Source: Clostridium intestinale DSM 6191 (lineage in GTDB: Bacteria; Bacillota; Clostridia; Clostridiales; Clostridiaceae). Taken from it: DNA of 64,000 nucleotides. Positions 8,839 through 17,815 of this stretch are shown piece after piece (positions within the stretch are counted from its first letter, which is position 1; every line of letters begins with the position of its first letter). The position numbers and the translations under genes are program-made. A model generated the notes under the pieces. It searched no databases. It was not told the origin of the DNA and was given only the letters and a program-made list of their open reading frames with translations. The DNA is taken from NCBI RefSeq assembly GCF_900130055.1, contig NZ_FQXU01000016.1, forward strand, positions 23,447-87,446, written 5' to 3'.

Positions 8839-9834
8839 TTAATATAAACCAATTCCAATGAAGTATGCTATAACAACAGATAACGGCCCTGTAACTATTC
8901 TTGAAAATAATATAGCAGGAACACCAACTTCAATAGTTTCTGGGCTTGCTTCTGCTAAACTAAGCCCTACTGGTATAAAGTCACATCCAACTTGCGGATT
9001 TATTGCAAATAATGCTGGTAGTGCATATTGTGGTGGTATGCTTCCTTGTCCTATTTGTACCCCAATTAACACACCTACTACTTGTGCAATAACTGCTCCT
9101 GGTCCTAACAAAGGTGATAATATTGGAATTGAACATACTAATGAAAGTATTAGTAAACCTGGCAACGAACCCACATAAGGTGATATAGTATTTGCAATAA
9201 TATCACCAATACCAGATTTTAATATAATACCAATTATTAAACTAACAAAAGCCATAAATGGCAGTACATTCTTAATAACTGAATCAATAGATTCTCTACC
9301 TGCCTGATAGAATTTTCCTACAACCTCACCAACACCTTTACCAAGTCTAACAAAGAAGTTTTCCTTTTGATATTTAGCTGCACTAGCTTTTACCTCTTGA
9401 TAATACTTCTTTCTATCTTCACTTGATTCTGGAAGTGATGTTTCAGTTGGCTTTTCTTCTACAGTTCCATTATATAATTGAATACAGTTTTCTTTAACGT
9501 CAGATACATAAATGTCTTCTTTAATATATTTTGCTAAGGGGCCTGCTTGCCCAACAGCCATAACATTTACAGTGTATACTCCTTTTTTAGGATACACTCC
9601 ACATCTTGCCGTACCTCCACAGTCAACAACAACTACAGCTATTTGATCATCAGGAACTCCTGTTAAAAATCCATTTACTACTTCCCCATTAGTTAATTCA
9701 GCTATTTTATAAGCAATAGGGTGAATACTTTGTCCTGTCACACTTACAATTTTATTTCTTTTTTCAGTAGGCTCTATAATTAATGGGCCACCCCATCCAC
9801 TTGTTCCTTTTGTTATCTTTACAGCTTTATACAT
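8839..9834 (-). CDS. srlE: PTS glucitol/sorbitol-type enzyme IIB (SrlE)
   Basis: IIB-plus-membrane component of the glucitol PTS. The N-terminal IIB domain has GTSGWGGPL and [16 protein letters not shown], with a phosphorylatable cysteine. The C-terminal half is hydrophobic and covers the second part of the translocator ([19 protein letters not shown]). The 331-residue length matches SrlE. It lies 23 bases after srlA and 48 before srlB in the usual A-E-B order. The sugar could be sorbitol or another alditol. Confidence 0.9.
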   Translation of the reverse strand: MYKAVKITKGTSGWGGPLIIEPTEKRNKIVSVTGQSIHPIAYKIAELTNGEVVNGFLTGVPDDQIAVVVVDCGGTARCGVYPKKGVYTVNVMAVGQAGPLAKYIKEDIYVSDVKENCIQLYNGTVEEKPTETSLPESSEDRKKYYQEVKASAAKYQKENFFVRLGKGVGEVVGKFYQAGRESIDSVIKNVLPFMAFVSLIIGIILKSGIGDIIANTISPYVGSLPGLLILSLVCSIPILSPLLGPGAVIAQVVGVLIGVQIGQGSIPPQYALPALFAINPQVGCDFIPVGLSLAEASPETIEVGVPAILFSRIVTGPLSVVIAYFIGIGLY

Positions 9835-9857
9835 AACCTTTCCCCCCTTCTTATATA

Positions 9858-10409
9858 CTAAACGTTTTCTGTAATGGCAATTTTATTTGAAGACTCTCTC
9901 TTCATCATGATATTAGTAATTTTTTCAGTTAAAATTCCTCTAATAAATATAACTATTATACCAACTAAAAAGTATCTAACTGCTAATTGAGGAAGCGGTA
10001 ATCCTAAAGTTGTTAACCCTTGAGCTATTCCCATATAAACAAATAATTCTGAAGCATTTGCATGAGGAAATAAGCCAACAACAGGATGTACAAATGAAAC
10101 GGTAGCGTCATAAAATGCTGGTTTATACTTTTCATCTACAAATCTGCCAAAAGTGTAGCACATTGGATTAGTTAAAAAGAACACAGCTAAAATAGGAAAA
10201 ATTGTATATCTTGTAATTACATTTTTTGTACATAGTTTAGCAAAACTATTTACTCTCTCTTCACCTATTATTTTTATAATTGCATTAACTCCAGTCATAA
10301 GTACTATAAGAGTTGGTAGAATTCCAGTTACTAAACCTAAAAAGTTTTCTCCTCCCTTATTAAATAGACCTATAAAACCTTGTGCTAAATTAGACAAAAC
10401 ATCCAACAT
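9858..10409 (-). CDS. srlA: PTS glucitol/sorbitol-type enzyme IIC (SrlA)
   Basis: Membrane translocator subunit of the glucitol PTS. It has about four to five transmembrane segments and the characteristic region [20 protein letters not shown]. The 183-residue length agrees with SrlA. A GAAAGGAG ribosome site precedes the ATG. It lies between gutM and srlE in a tight operon. Confidence 0.9.
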   Translation of the reverse strand: MLDVLSNLAQGFIGLFNKGGENFLGLVTGILPTLIVLMTGVNAIIKIIGEERVNSFAKLCTKNVITRYTIFPILAVFFLTNPMCYTFGRFVDEKYKPAFYDATVSFVHPVVGLFPHANASELFVYMGIAQGLTTLGLPLPQLAVRYFLVGIIVIFIRGILTEKITNIMMKRESSNKIAITENV

Positions 10410-10441
10410 AAAAATTCTCCTTTCAATATAATTTTTTGATA

Positions 10442-10822
10442 TTAATTGATTGATAATTTTATCTTACTTAAAGAATTTTCTATACTGTCAACGGCACTTA
10501 TTAAAGCAATATTTTTTCCGTCCTTCTCAGCGATTTCTTTTCTTAAGGTAAATATATCCTTACCTTGAATTCCTCTAAGTTCCTTAAACCTAGCAAAAAT
10601 AGTCATACCATGCATTTCCTTCCCAGTAATAATATCACCAACCTCATTACTAACAAGTATAATAATTCTACCAGCTTTAAGTTTTCCTTTTTGCACTCCA
10701 ATGCCTATAATACCCTTATTCTTTAAGCTCTTTACTGTTTTTTTATAGTTAACAACCTGAAGCCACGTTAAACCACCTTGTAAAATCATGAACAAAAATG
10801 CAATATAAACAAACTTTACCAT
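10442..10822 (-). CDS. gutM: GutM-family glucitol operon regulator
   Basis: Member of the GutM/SrlM family, known in enterobacteria as an activator of the glucitol operon. One N-terminal transmembrane helix (residues 3-20) is followed by a soluble part with the conserved VGVQKGKL-like segment (here GVQKGKLKAGRIIILV). The 126-residue length is normal. As the first gene of the PTS operon it is read from the promoter at 11126-11154, leaving a leader of about 300 bases that holds a relic of the SAF oxidoreductase gene. Confidence 0.85.
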   Translation of the reverse strand: MVKFVYIAFLFMILQGGLTWLQVVNYKKTVKSLKNKGIIGIGVQKGKLKAGRIIILVSNEVGDIITGKEMHGMTIFARFKELRGIQGKDIFTLRKEIAEKDGKNIALISAVDSIENSLSKIKLSIN

Positions 10823-11000
10823 AGAAACCTCCTAATATTTTTCATACTATTATTCTAATAATTTAATATCCAATTAGCTTTAACAACAAAGATTCTATTA
10901 TTCCAAATTACTCCAACCTAATACTAACGTTTACAAAAACTATAAATCGATAAACCCTATTACTAATCAATATTAAACCTAGAACTTGTCCATAAATAAC

Positions 11001-11060
11001 TTATCCATCTGAACTATTTTTAACCCTTAACTCGTTTAATTTATAATTCAATCCTAACAT
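11001..11060 (-). pseudogene. Relic 5' end of a second SAF oxidoreductase gene
   Basis: A 19-codon open frame starting MLGLNYKLNELR, nearly identical to the first codons of the oxidoreductase at 7141 (MLGLNYKLEELE). It then diverges and stops at TAA. The upstream bases, including ribosome-site region, operator and promoter, also match. It is a decayed duplicate; whether the short peptide is still made as a leader is open. Confidence 0.7.
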
Positions 11061-11095
11061 GTTCTCCCCCCCCCTTTAGATTTCTCTTTTACATT

Positions 11096-11154
11096 TGTTC
11101 ACCTCTTTTATTTTTGTTCACAAAGATTATATTATCTTTAATCTTTTTAGTCAA
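11096..11154 (-). promoter_or_regulatory. Promoter and SorC-type operator of the gutM-srlAEB operon
   Basis: TTGACT (11149-11154), a 17-base spacer and TATAAT (11126-11131), followed by TGAACA boxes at 11115-11120 and 11096-11101. This is almost a copy of the region at 7172-7230. It is the best promoter upstream of gutM and would place the PTS operon and the oxidoreductase under the same regulator. Confidence 0.65.
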
Positions 11155-11460
11155 TATATTTTTCCTAGTATTATAAAAAATTTACAGTCTTTATTTTATA
11201 GCTATTAAGTTAGAATTTAGGGAAAGCATCATTGAATTATTTTACTTAATTTCTAAATATTCGGTATCATTTTTATAGTTTAGATTGTATAACTAAACAT
11301 TCAGCTTGTAAATATTAAATATTCAAAAAATTTAGTAAACTTTGCTAAACAAATTATTGAATCATTGATATTTACTTCTACATTTTGTATAATTTACATA
11401 AATAATTGAAAACGTAATCTGAAAAATTATGTTTGTTATACCTTCAAGGAGGAAGACCTT
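11155..11460. other. Intergenic region upstream of the LacI-family gene
   Basis: About 300 bases of very AT-rich DNA between the gutM promoter and the divergent LacI-family gene. I see no gene. A GAAAACGTAATC element at 11408-11419 resembles half of a LacI-type operator and lies close to the gene, so autoregulation is possible. Confidence 0.4.
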
Positions 11461-12504
11461 ATGACAAATAGAGAAATAGCTCAAAAGCTTAAAATTTCTC
11501 CAGCTTCATTATCATTAATTCTTAATAATAAACCTGGAGTTTCTGATTCTACTAGAACAAAAATTCTTACACAATTAAATGAAATGGGTTTTGGATATCT
11601 AATAAAAAAAATAACTACCGAAGTACAAAACAATAATATTGGATTTATTATTTATAAAAAACATGGTGCCATTTTAGATATTAGCCCTTTTTTTCTTGTT
11701 CTAATGGAATTTATTGAGATTCATGCTAGAAGCTATGGCTATAATATACTGCTTTCAACTATAGATGAAAGACGCTCTCTTAAACCTCAAATCGACCACA
11801 TATCTGAACTTAACCTTAAAGGTGCTATTATATTTGCAACAGAAATGAATGATGAAGATATGAAAGGTTTTAAAAACCTTCAAATTCCAATAGTAGCTAT
11901 TGATAATGATTTTTCTAGATTTAGCTGCAACACCGTATCAATAAACAATATTATGGGCACCTTCCAAGCCATTGAACACTTGGTAAAGATGAATCATTGC
12001 CGCATAGGTTATCTTAAAAGTAATATACGTATAAGTAGTTTTGAAGAACGTAAAAAAGGATATGAAAGCGCTTTAGAATACTTTAATCTTGCCTTTTTCT
12101 CTTCTGATATATTAGAAGTTCGTCATACAGAAGAAGGAAGCTATCAAGACATTAAAGGGTTCTTAGAAATAAATAAATCAACTAAACTTCCTTCAGCTTT
12201 TGTTTGTGAGGATGATACTATTGCTGTTGGCGCTCTTCGAGCCTTTACTGAATATGGCTATAAAATTCCAGAAGATATTTCAATTATAGGCTTTAATGAC
12301 AGGAGTATATGTGAAGTTACTTCTCCACCCCTTACCACTATAAGTATACCTAAACGTACTTTTGCATTTGAAGCAGTAGATGAACTTATTCATCGTATAC
12401 ATAATAAGGACAAGTCCTTAGAAGTGTCTCTTTCTAGAAAAATTCGAATTGAAACAAAACTTATTCAGAGAGAGTCTGTAAGACTAATTGAAGAAAAAAA
12501 ATAA
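11461..12504 (+). CDS. LacI-family transcriptional regulator
   Basis: Sugar-responsive repressor. The N-terminal helix-turn-helix (NREIAQKLKISPASLSLILN, residues 3-22) and hinge are followed by a periplasmic-binding-protein-like sensor domain ending IPEDISIIGFNDRSICEVTSPPLTTI, a family signature. The 347-residue length is normal. An AAGGAGG ribosome site precedes the ATG. It converges on a GH4 phospho-glucosidase gene and shares its terminator, but which sugar operon it controls is not shown by the sequence. Confidence 0.9.
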   Translation: MTNREIAQKLKISPASLSLILNNKPGVSDSTRTKILTQLNEMGFGYLIKKITTEVQNNNIGFIIYKKHGAILDISPFFLVLMEFIEIHARSYGYNILLSTIDERRSLKPQIDHISELNLKGAIIFATEMNDEDMKGFKNLQIPIVAIDNDFSRFSCNTVSINNIMGTFQAIEHLVKMNHCRIGYLKSNIRISSFEERKKGYESALEYFNLAFFSSDILEVRHTEEGSYQDIKGFLEINKSTKLPSAFVCEDDTIAVGALRAFTEYGYKIPEDISIIGFNDRSICEVTSPPLTTISIPKRTFAFEAVDELIHRIHNKDKSLEVSLSRKIRIETKLIQRESVRLIEEKK

Positions 12505-12527
12505 GGTAAGTCATTTTGACCTACCTT
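12503..12527. terminator. Hairpin between convergent LacI and GH4 genes
   Basis: AAGGTAAGTC pairs with GACCTACCTT with one mismatched position. A T-rich stretch follows. It could act for both converging genes. Confidence 0.55.
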
Positions 12528-12559
12528 ACTTTCTTTATATTTTTTAATTAATAAACTAA

Positions 12560-13939
12560 TTAATCTATGCTTCCAGCTATTTCATCTTTAACAGTTACTC
12601 CTGCTGCTTCTAATTCAGCTATCTTAGCAGCAAATTGAGGTAAGTGTTTTTTGTGAGCAATTAAAAGCTCGTCCATTACACGTTTAGCAGTTTTTCCACT
12701 TGGTATTTGTGGATTTAAGAAGAATGCTTGCATAAGTAGACCGTAGTCTCCAGTAACAGCAGCTTCACATACACAAAGTTCCATGTTCTTCATAACTTGT
12801 AACCATCCACGTTCTGCTGGTGCTAATGGTCCAAATGCTATTGGTAAAGCTCCACTTGCTGAAATATAAGCAGAAACTTCTACAACACAATCTGCTGGAA
12901 GATCTGGAACAGATCCATTATTTTGAGTAGAAACAACAATGTGTTGCTTTTTGTCACCATATATAGAAGCTATTGTTTCACAAGCAGCATCTGAATAGTG
13001 AGTACCACCACGTTTAGTTAATTGTTCTGGTTTGTAGTTTAGGTTAGGATCTTTATAAAGTTCAAATAACTCACCTTCAGTTACTTTAACTTGTTGAGCT
13101 CTAGTTCCAACTCCATTGTATTCTTCTAAACCATGTTCTAACATTTCTTCTTGTAAGTAGTAGTATCTATGATATCCACAAGGGATTAATTGCATTTGAT
13201 CTATTTGTTCTCTCATGAATGCAACTGCATGGATATTCTTTGGAATTCCAGCATCTTCACTGTACATTTTATCAATGATTTCTGCAGTAACATTTTTACC
13301 ATTGTTATCGAAAACTTTATGCCAATGGAAATGGTTTAATCCTGCAAATTTGTAAGTTAAATCATCTAATGTTTTACCTATCATTCCTGGTTCATTCATC
13401 ATAGCTCCAACTGGTACGTTACAAAGTCCTATAACCTTATCCCATTTACCATATCTAACTACAGCTTCAGTTACCATTCCACTTGGATTTGTAAAGTTAA
13501 CTAACCAAGCATTAGGGCAAAGTTCTTTCATATCTTCAACTATATCTAAAATTACAGGGATTGTTCTTAGAGCTTTAAATATACCACCTGCTCCATTTGT
13601 TTCTTGTCCTAATAATCCATGAGAGAAAGGAATTCTTTCATCTTTTATACGAGCGTTTAATAAACCAACTCTGAATTGAGTAGTAACGAAATCAGCATCT
13701 TTTAATGCTTCTCTTCTATCTAAAGTTAAGTGAACTTTTACATCATATGGTGATGCATCCCACATACGTTGAGCCATAGCACCAACGATTTCTAATTTTT
13801 CTTTTCCTGCTTCTACGTCAACTAACCAAATTTCTCTTATTGGTAGTTCATCAAATCTCTTTATAAAACCCTCCATTAATTCTGGAGTGTAACTGCTGCC
13901 TCCACCGATTGTAACAATTTTAACTGGCTTCTTATCCAT
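12560..13939 (-). CDS. GH4-family 6-phospho-beta-glucosidase
   Basis: NAD- and Mn-dependent hydrolase of 6-phospho-glucosides made by PTS uptake (LicH/CelF type). It has the N-terminal nucleotide site TIGGGSSYTPEL, QETNGAGG, NFTNPSGMVTEAV, the metal-ligand cysteine in GLCNVP and histidine in LNHFHW. The 459-residue length is typical. A palindrome TGAAACAAGTTTCA (14022-14035) lies upstream. The RpiR-type regulator gene ends 141 bases upstream on the same strand and is the likely local controller. Confidence 0.93.
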   Translation of the reverse strand: MDKKPVKIVTIGGGSSYTPELMEGFIKRFDELPIREIWLVDVEAGKEKLEIVGAMAQRMWDASPYDVKVHLTLDRREALKDADFVTTQFRVGLLNARIKDERIPFSHGLLGQETNGAGGIFKALRTIPVILDIVEDMKELCPNAWLVNFTNPSGMVTEAVVRYGKWDKVIGLCNVPVGAMMNEPGMIGKTLDDLTYKFAGLNHFHWHKVFDNNGKNVTAEIIDKMYSEDAGIPKNIHAVAFMREQIDQMQLIPCGYHRYYYLQEEMLEHGLEEYNGVGTRAQQVKVTEGELFELYKDPNLNYKPEQLTKRGGTHYSDAACETIASIYGDKKQHIVVSTQNNGSVPDLPADCVVEVSAYISASGALPIAFGPLAPAERGWLQVMKNMELCVCEAAVTGDYGLLMQAFFLNPQIPSGKTAKRVMDELLIAHKKHLPQFAAKIAELEAAGVTVKDEIAGSID

Positions 13940-14021
13940 TGCTAATCCTCCTTAAATCTTAAGTGATCTATACCTTTACAATATATTAAATCTTGTCTCA
14001 CTTCAATATTATTTCATTTTG

Positions 14022-14035
14022 TGAAACAAGTTTCA
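14022..14035. promoter_or_regulatory. Putative RpiR-type operator upstream of the GH4 gene
   Basis: TGAAAC-AA-GTTTCA is a perfect inverted repeat with a 2-base centre, about 83 bases before the GH4 start. It resembles the GAAA/TTTC dyads bound by MurR/RpiR regulators; one is encoded next door. Confidence 0.5.
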
Positions 14036-14080
14036 GATAAAGAAATTTACAATGTATAAACGTCCATATTATAGTACTAT

Positions 14081-14863
14081 TTATGTATTATTTAAATTCC
14101 CATTTACATGCTCATAATATTTTAGAGCAATAAGTTTTGCATAACACTCAAGTATTAGAGAAGATTCTAACATATTATTGTTTGGTAGAGCAATAACATG
14201 ATCAATATAAGAAGGCTTCTTTATACTTGAGGTTGTTATCAAATATATTTTAGGTGCATTACTTTTGTTAAAAAACTCTTCATTTTGAAATATTCGTGAA
14301 AAATATGTACCTGAAGAAGAAAAAGCTATAATAAGGTTTTCTTCTGTTGCCTCTTCGATATATTTTTTTTGAGCCATAAAAGGGATACGAGTATCAACCA
14401 TTTTTCCACTTGAAAATAACTCATGTTGCATTGATATTGCTATGCTACCTGATTGCATATGTCCAAACATAGCAACTTTTTTATATTTAAAAATATCCTC
14501 AATTAAGTTACTCAAAAGATAACCATCTAGGTTTTCATTTAATAACTTCATTGAACTTATAGCCTGATTTATAAAATAAGAATGGCTATTTTCATGTCCT
14601 ACAACAAGCCCATACTTCTCTTCTAAATCGGATTTCCTGTCTTGAAACATATATTTCAACTCATAAAAGCTATCTACTCCAATTTTCTTACAGAACCTAC
14701 TTATTGTCGCTTTTGAAACATTGCATCCCTCTGCAATACTACTAGTTGAAAAAGACTTAAAGCTGCTTGTATTATTTAATAGATAGTGAGCTATCTTGTA
14801 ATTTACAGAATCCTCTTCTTCAGTATTTATGACATTTAATAATAAAAGAATAATACTTGGCAT
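14081..14863 (-). CDS. MurR/RpiR-family transcriptional regulator
   Basis: Phosphosugar-sensing regulator. An N-terminal HTH-6 domain (residues 1-75; IAEGCNVSKATISRFCKKIG) precedes a SIS domain (about 105-250; VAMFGHMQSGSIA, IAFSSSGTYF). The 260-residue length is normal. An AGGGAGGTG ribosome site precedes the ATG. It is co-directional with the downstream GH4 gene, which it probably regulates in response to a phospho-glucoside. Confidence 0.9.
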   Translation of the reverse strand: MPSIILLLLNVINTEEEDSVNYKIAHYLLNNTSSFKSFSTSSIAEGCNVSKATISRFCKKIGVDSFYELKYMFQDRKSDLEEKYGLVVGHENSHSYFINQAISSMKLLNENLDGYLLSNLIEDIFKYKKVAMFGHMQSGSIAISMQHELFSSGKMVDTRIPFMAQKKYIEEATEENLIIAFSSSGTYFSRIFQNEEFFNKSNAPKIYLITTSSIKKPSYIDHVIALPNNNMLESSLILECYAKLIALKYYEHVNGNLNNT

Positions 14864-14938
14864 GTATCTACACCTCCCTAACTATAGTATCATATTTTTT
14901 TTAGAAAGTATGTGATTTACAAATTAAGAAAAGGTATC

Positions 14939-15406
14939 TTAATAACCCTTATTGTTTCTTGCTAAATACACTTCATTTTTGCCCTCTTCAGTTACGCTAT
15001 TAAAATAGTGCCTAATAGCTATATCAATTATAGTATTCATATGAATATCTACATCGTCACTCAGTCCTTTAAGCTGATTGAGCATCTTAACAGTTGATCT
15101 TCTCATCATATAGGTTCGTTTAATTTCAAACTCTTCCCCATCTACTGCTGGGGTTCTTCTTTTAGTTCCTCCTCTTATTATTTTTCTAGTTTTATCAACT
15201 TTTTCTCCTTCTTGTTCATTTATTAAAATAGTTTTTTTATCAATATTAGAATATATCTTATCATAAACAGAGCTTATAAGTTCCCTAACCACTTCACCAT
15301 CAATTTCGTCGCCTTCTTGCATCTCTATATTTATAATGTTTTTTTCATCCTCTTCTTTTGATAGATCTTCAAGTTCTTTTCCTTCTAACTTTATCTTCTC
15401 AGCCAT
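14939..15406 (-). CDS. Putative ribbon-helix-helix DNA-binding protein
   Basis: I do not recognise a named family. The N-terminal 75 residues are acidic and probably disordered. A basic stretch (IIRGGTKRRTP) follows, then about residues 95-140 read as a ribbon-helix-helix (IKRTYMMRRSTVKMLNQLKG, then HMNTIIDIAIRHYF), as in Arc, CopG and ParG. The ATG at 15406 follows AAGAGGTG, so a GTG at 15415 in frame is not the start (155 residues). Upstream lies an array of TTAACTGG repeats, the usual kind of target for such proteins. Autoregulation or a centromere-like role is inference. Confidence 0.65.
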   Translation of the reverse strand: MAEKIKLEGKELEDLSKEEDEKNIINIEMQEGDEIDGEVVRELISSVYDKIYSNIDKKTILINEQEGEKVDKTRKIIRGGTKRRTPAVDGEEFEIKRTYMMRRSTVKMLNQLKGLSDDVDIHMNTIIDIAIRHYFNSVTEEGKNEVYLARNNKGY

Positions 15407-15473
15407 AAAAATCACCTCTTAATTAAATAATATTCTTAATTAAGATAAAAATTCTTTTTTTAAATGGTTTTCT

Positions 15474-15566
15474 GGTTAACTGGTTTTCCATTTAACTGTT
15501 TTTCTGTTTAACTGGTTAACTGGTTAAACTCTTAATTGGTTTTCTTCTTAACCAGTTAACTGGTTA
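15474..15566. repeat. TTAACTGG repeat array upstream of the RHH gene
   Basis: Copies of TTAACTGG (last base variable) start at 15476, 15492, 15508, 15516 and 15556. The pair at 15508 and 15516 is directly adjacent with 8-base periodicity. The last copy is part of a palindrome TTAACCAGTTAACTGGTTA. Degenerate TTAATTGG and AATGG units fill the gaps. A second cluster is at 55198-55217. Likely binding sites for the adjacent protein. Confidence 0.75.
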
Positions 15567-15581
15567 TTAATTTTATATATT

Positions 15582-15618
15582 AGAAAAAGCTCAAGAAAAT
15601 TAATTCTGAGCTCTTTCT
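15582..15618 (-). terminator. Terminator of the aldo/keto reductase operon
   Basis: GAGCTCAGAA pairs with TTCTTGAGC around a TTAATTT loop, then a T-run on the minus strand. The same stem-loop core recurs at 45451-45490. Confidence 0.7.
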
Positions 15619-15638
15619 CTATATATTCTTTTTATTTT

Positions 15639-16487
15639 TTAAAACTTAACATCATCAGGATTCATTCCTGATCCACCGCAATACTCCATAGAGTTAATTA
15701 AAGACATATCTTCATTAGAAATAACAAAATCAAATATTTCGCTATTTTCCTTTATACGAGAAGGTGTAACTGACTTTGGTAAAGGAAGTACTTTATTTTG
15801 AAGACACCAACGTATACAAAGTTGTGCTACAGATTTATTATATTTTGCTGCAATCTCTTTAAGTGTTTCATTTGATAACATTCTTCCTGTCCCAAGTGGG
15901 CTCCATGCTTCCACTAACATGTTGTGTTTTTTGCAATAATCCACAGTCTCATTTTGCATTTGACCTGGATGGAATTCTATCTGATTAACCATTGGTGGAA
16001 TTTCAGTTTTCATAAGTGACTTTAAGTGATGTGGTAAAAAGTTTGATACACCTATTGAACGAATTTTTCCTTCTTTATAAAGCTTTGTCATTGCACGCCA
16101 TGTTTCTAGATTGATTTCATCCCAATTTGAAAACTGTTTTGCATTTGCAGGCCAATGAATTAAGTATAAATCAAGATAGTCTAATCCTAAATCATCTAAT
16201 GTTTTATTAAATGCAGCTATGGTTTTCTCATAACCACGATCTTTATTCCATACTTTACTCGTAACAAAAAGCTCTTCACGTGATACCTTACTTTCAGAAA
16301 TTCCTGTACCAACACTTTTTTCATTACCATAAACAGCTGCTGTATCAATATGTTTGTATCCAAAGCTAAGAGCTGCTTTTACAGAACTAACTGCTGTAGC
16401 TCCATCTGGTGTCTGCCATGTTCCAAATCCAACACATGGAATTTTATATCCATTACTAAGTATAAAATCATCGTTCATTTTATTCAT
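15639..16487 (-). CDS. Aldo/keto reductase
   Basis: NADPH-dependent reductase of the AKR5 type (2,5-diketo-gluconate or xylose reductase-like). The catalytic tetrad is visible: D and Y in HIDTAAVYGNE, K in TSKVW, H in LIHWP. IGVSNFLPHHL and LPKSVTPSRIKEN (cofactor site) are also present. The 282-residue length is normal. A GGAGG ribosome site precedes the ATG. It lies 66 bases behind the Gfo/Idh/MocA gene and is probably driven by the sigma-54 promoter at 17731-17747. Substrate unknown. Confidence 0.9.
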   Translation of the reverse strand: MNKMNDDFILSNGYKIPCVGFGTWQTPDGATAVSSVKAALSFGYKHIDTAAVYGNEKSVGTGISESKVSREELFVTSKVWNKDRGYEKTIAAFNKTLDDLGLDYLDLYLIHWPANAKQFSNWDEINLETWRAMTKLYKEGKIRSIGVSNFLPHHLKSLMKTEIPPMVNQIEFHPGQMQNETVDYCKKHNMLVEAWSPLGTGRMLSNETLKEIAAKYNKSVAQLCIRWCLQNKVLPLPKSVTPSRIKENSEIFDFVISNEDMSLINSMEYCGGSGMNPDDVKF

Positions 16488-16553
16488 TTATATCAGCCTC
16501 CAACTTTACTATAAATTCTTATAATAATAGTTTATCACAATAAAAGATCTTTA

Positions 16554-17693
16554 TTATATAATTAAAGCACTCTCTTGATTTCTACCAAAATAATTATCTA
16601 AATATCCTTCTGGCAATGCAGGTAATAACTCAAACTCAGTTTCCATGGTCTGTACCTGTCCAGTTTCGGTACATTTAACAATACCATTTAAAATTTCTAC
16701 CGCATGACATCCCATATCAATATTTGCACGATGTGGTCTATCTTTTCTCATAGCCCATGCCATTTCTGCAACTCCAAGACCTCTTGAATTCTCACCATAT
16801 CCATAACAATTAGGTATTTCAACGGATTCTTTCATTCCTTTTTTCTGTAATAATACCTTTCCTCCGAATTTATCAGGGTCTGGAATATTTAGAATTCCCT
16901 CCGTACCATAAATAGTTAACACTGGTACTTGTGGCCATATGGTATTTGACGTGAAGTTCATTGTTCCATATACTCCGCTTTTAAACTTCATATTTGATAT
17001 CATTACGTTTTCACTTTCAACCATAAAAGTTTCGCCATAACGAGGTAATGATGGATTCTCTACAGTATGTTCTGGATTTGTATTGCAAGCAAATCCACTA
17101 ACCTTTTCAACAGGTCCTAAAATACTAAGTAATGCTGTAATATAATAAATACCAACATTAAAACCTATGCCTCCCCCCTTTGTCGTATGAAATGCTCCTG
17201 GATAATATAAAAATTCCATATCACGATTTACTGCTGCATGGCATGAAACAACCTTGCCTATCCCACCACTATCAATGACCTTACGAGCTGTCTGTATAGC
17301 TGCACCAAGAAATGTATCAGGTGCACACCCAATTCTTAAGTTTTGCTTATTCGCAATCTCCTTAAGTTCAAGAGCATCTTTTAAATCTGGAGTTATAACT
17401 TTTTCAGTATATACATTTTTTCCAGCTTCTAAGGATTTCTTTATTACTTCATAATGAGCTGTCACAGGAGTTAGGTTTACAACCAACTCAATTTCAGGAT
17501 CATTTAAAATATCATTAATAGACATAGCTTTTATTCCAAATTCCCTTGCTTTTTCCTCAGCCCTTTGAAGACTTAAGGCTCCACACCCAATTACATCTAG
17601 GATTTCAAACCTATTAATCATATTGTCTAAATATATACAACTTATTTTCCCACAACCTATAACAGCAGTTTTAACTTTTTGAAATTGTTTCAT
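16554..17693 (-). CDS. Gfo/Idh/MocA-family oxidoreductase
   Basis: NAD(P)-dependent sugar or cyclitol dehydrogenase. The N-terminal Rossmann motif is VIGCGKIS, the family EKVITP segment (usually EKP) is at about residue 96, and a C-terminal alpha/beta domain contains KGGGIGFNVGIYYI, with an unusual G/N in place of the common DxGxH. The 379-residue length fits. AGGAGGAG precedes the ATG. It is the first gene after a sigma-54 promoter, unusual for this family, and is followed by the aldo/keto reductase. Confidence 0.88.
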   Translation of the reverse strand: MKQFQKVKTAVIGCGKISCIYLDNMINRFEILDVIGCGALSLQRAEEKAREFGIKAMSINDILNDPEIELVVNLTPVTAHYEVIKKSLEAGKNVYTEKVITPDLKDALELKEIANKQNLRIGCAPDTFLGAAIQTARKVIDSGGIGKVVSCHAAVNRDMEFLYYPGAFHTTKGGGIGFNVGIYYITALLSILGPVEKVSGFACNTNPEHTVENPSLPRYGETFMVESENVMISNMKFKSGVYGTMNFTSNTIWPQVPVLTIYGTEGILNIPDPDKFGGKVLLQKKGMKESVEIPNCYGYGENSRGLGVAEMAWAMRKDRPHRANIDMGCHAVEILNGIVKCTETGQVQTMETEFELLPALPEGYLDNYFGRNQESALII

Positions 17694-17730
17694 TCTTCTC
17701 CTCCTCCATTTTCTTTCTTACTTATCTATC

Positions 17731-17747
17731 AGCAACCACTATGCCAA
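17731..17747 (-). promoter_or_regulatory. Sigma-54 promoter of the Gfo/Idh-AKR operon
   Basis: Minus strand TTGGCATAGTGGTTGCT matches the -24/-12 consensus TTGGCAC-N5-TTGCT, with GG and GC correctly spaced, 38 bases before the start codon. Its spacing to the gene is like that of the two other sigma-54 promoters in the window. Confidence 0.8.
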
Positions 17748-17815
17748 GATTTAGGCCACTTATAAAGTTCTATATTCTTAATTTAACTTATGTATTTTCC
17801 CTATTTCGGTGTAAT

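Noticed and set aside
15474..15566. CRISPR-like array
   Set aside because: The repeats are only 8 bases, irregularly spaced, without unique spacers or cas genes; they fit protein-binding sites.
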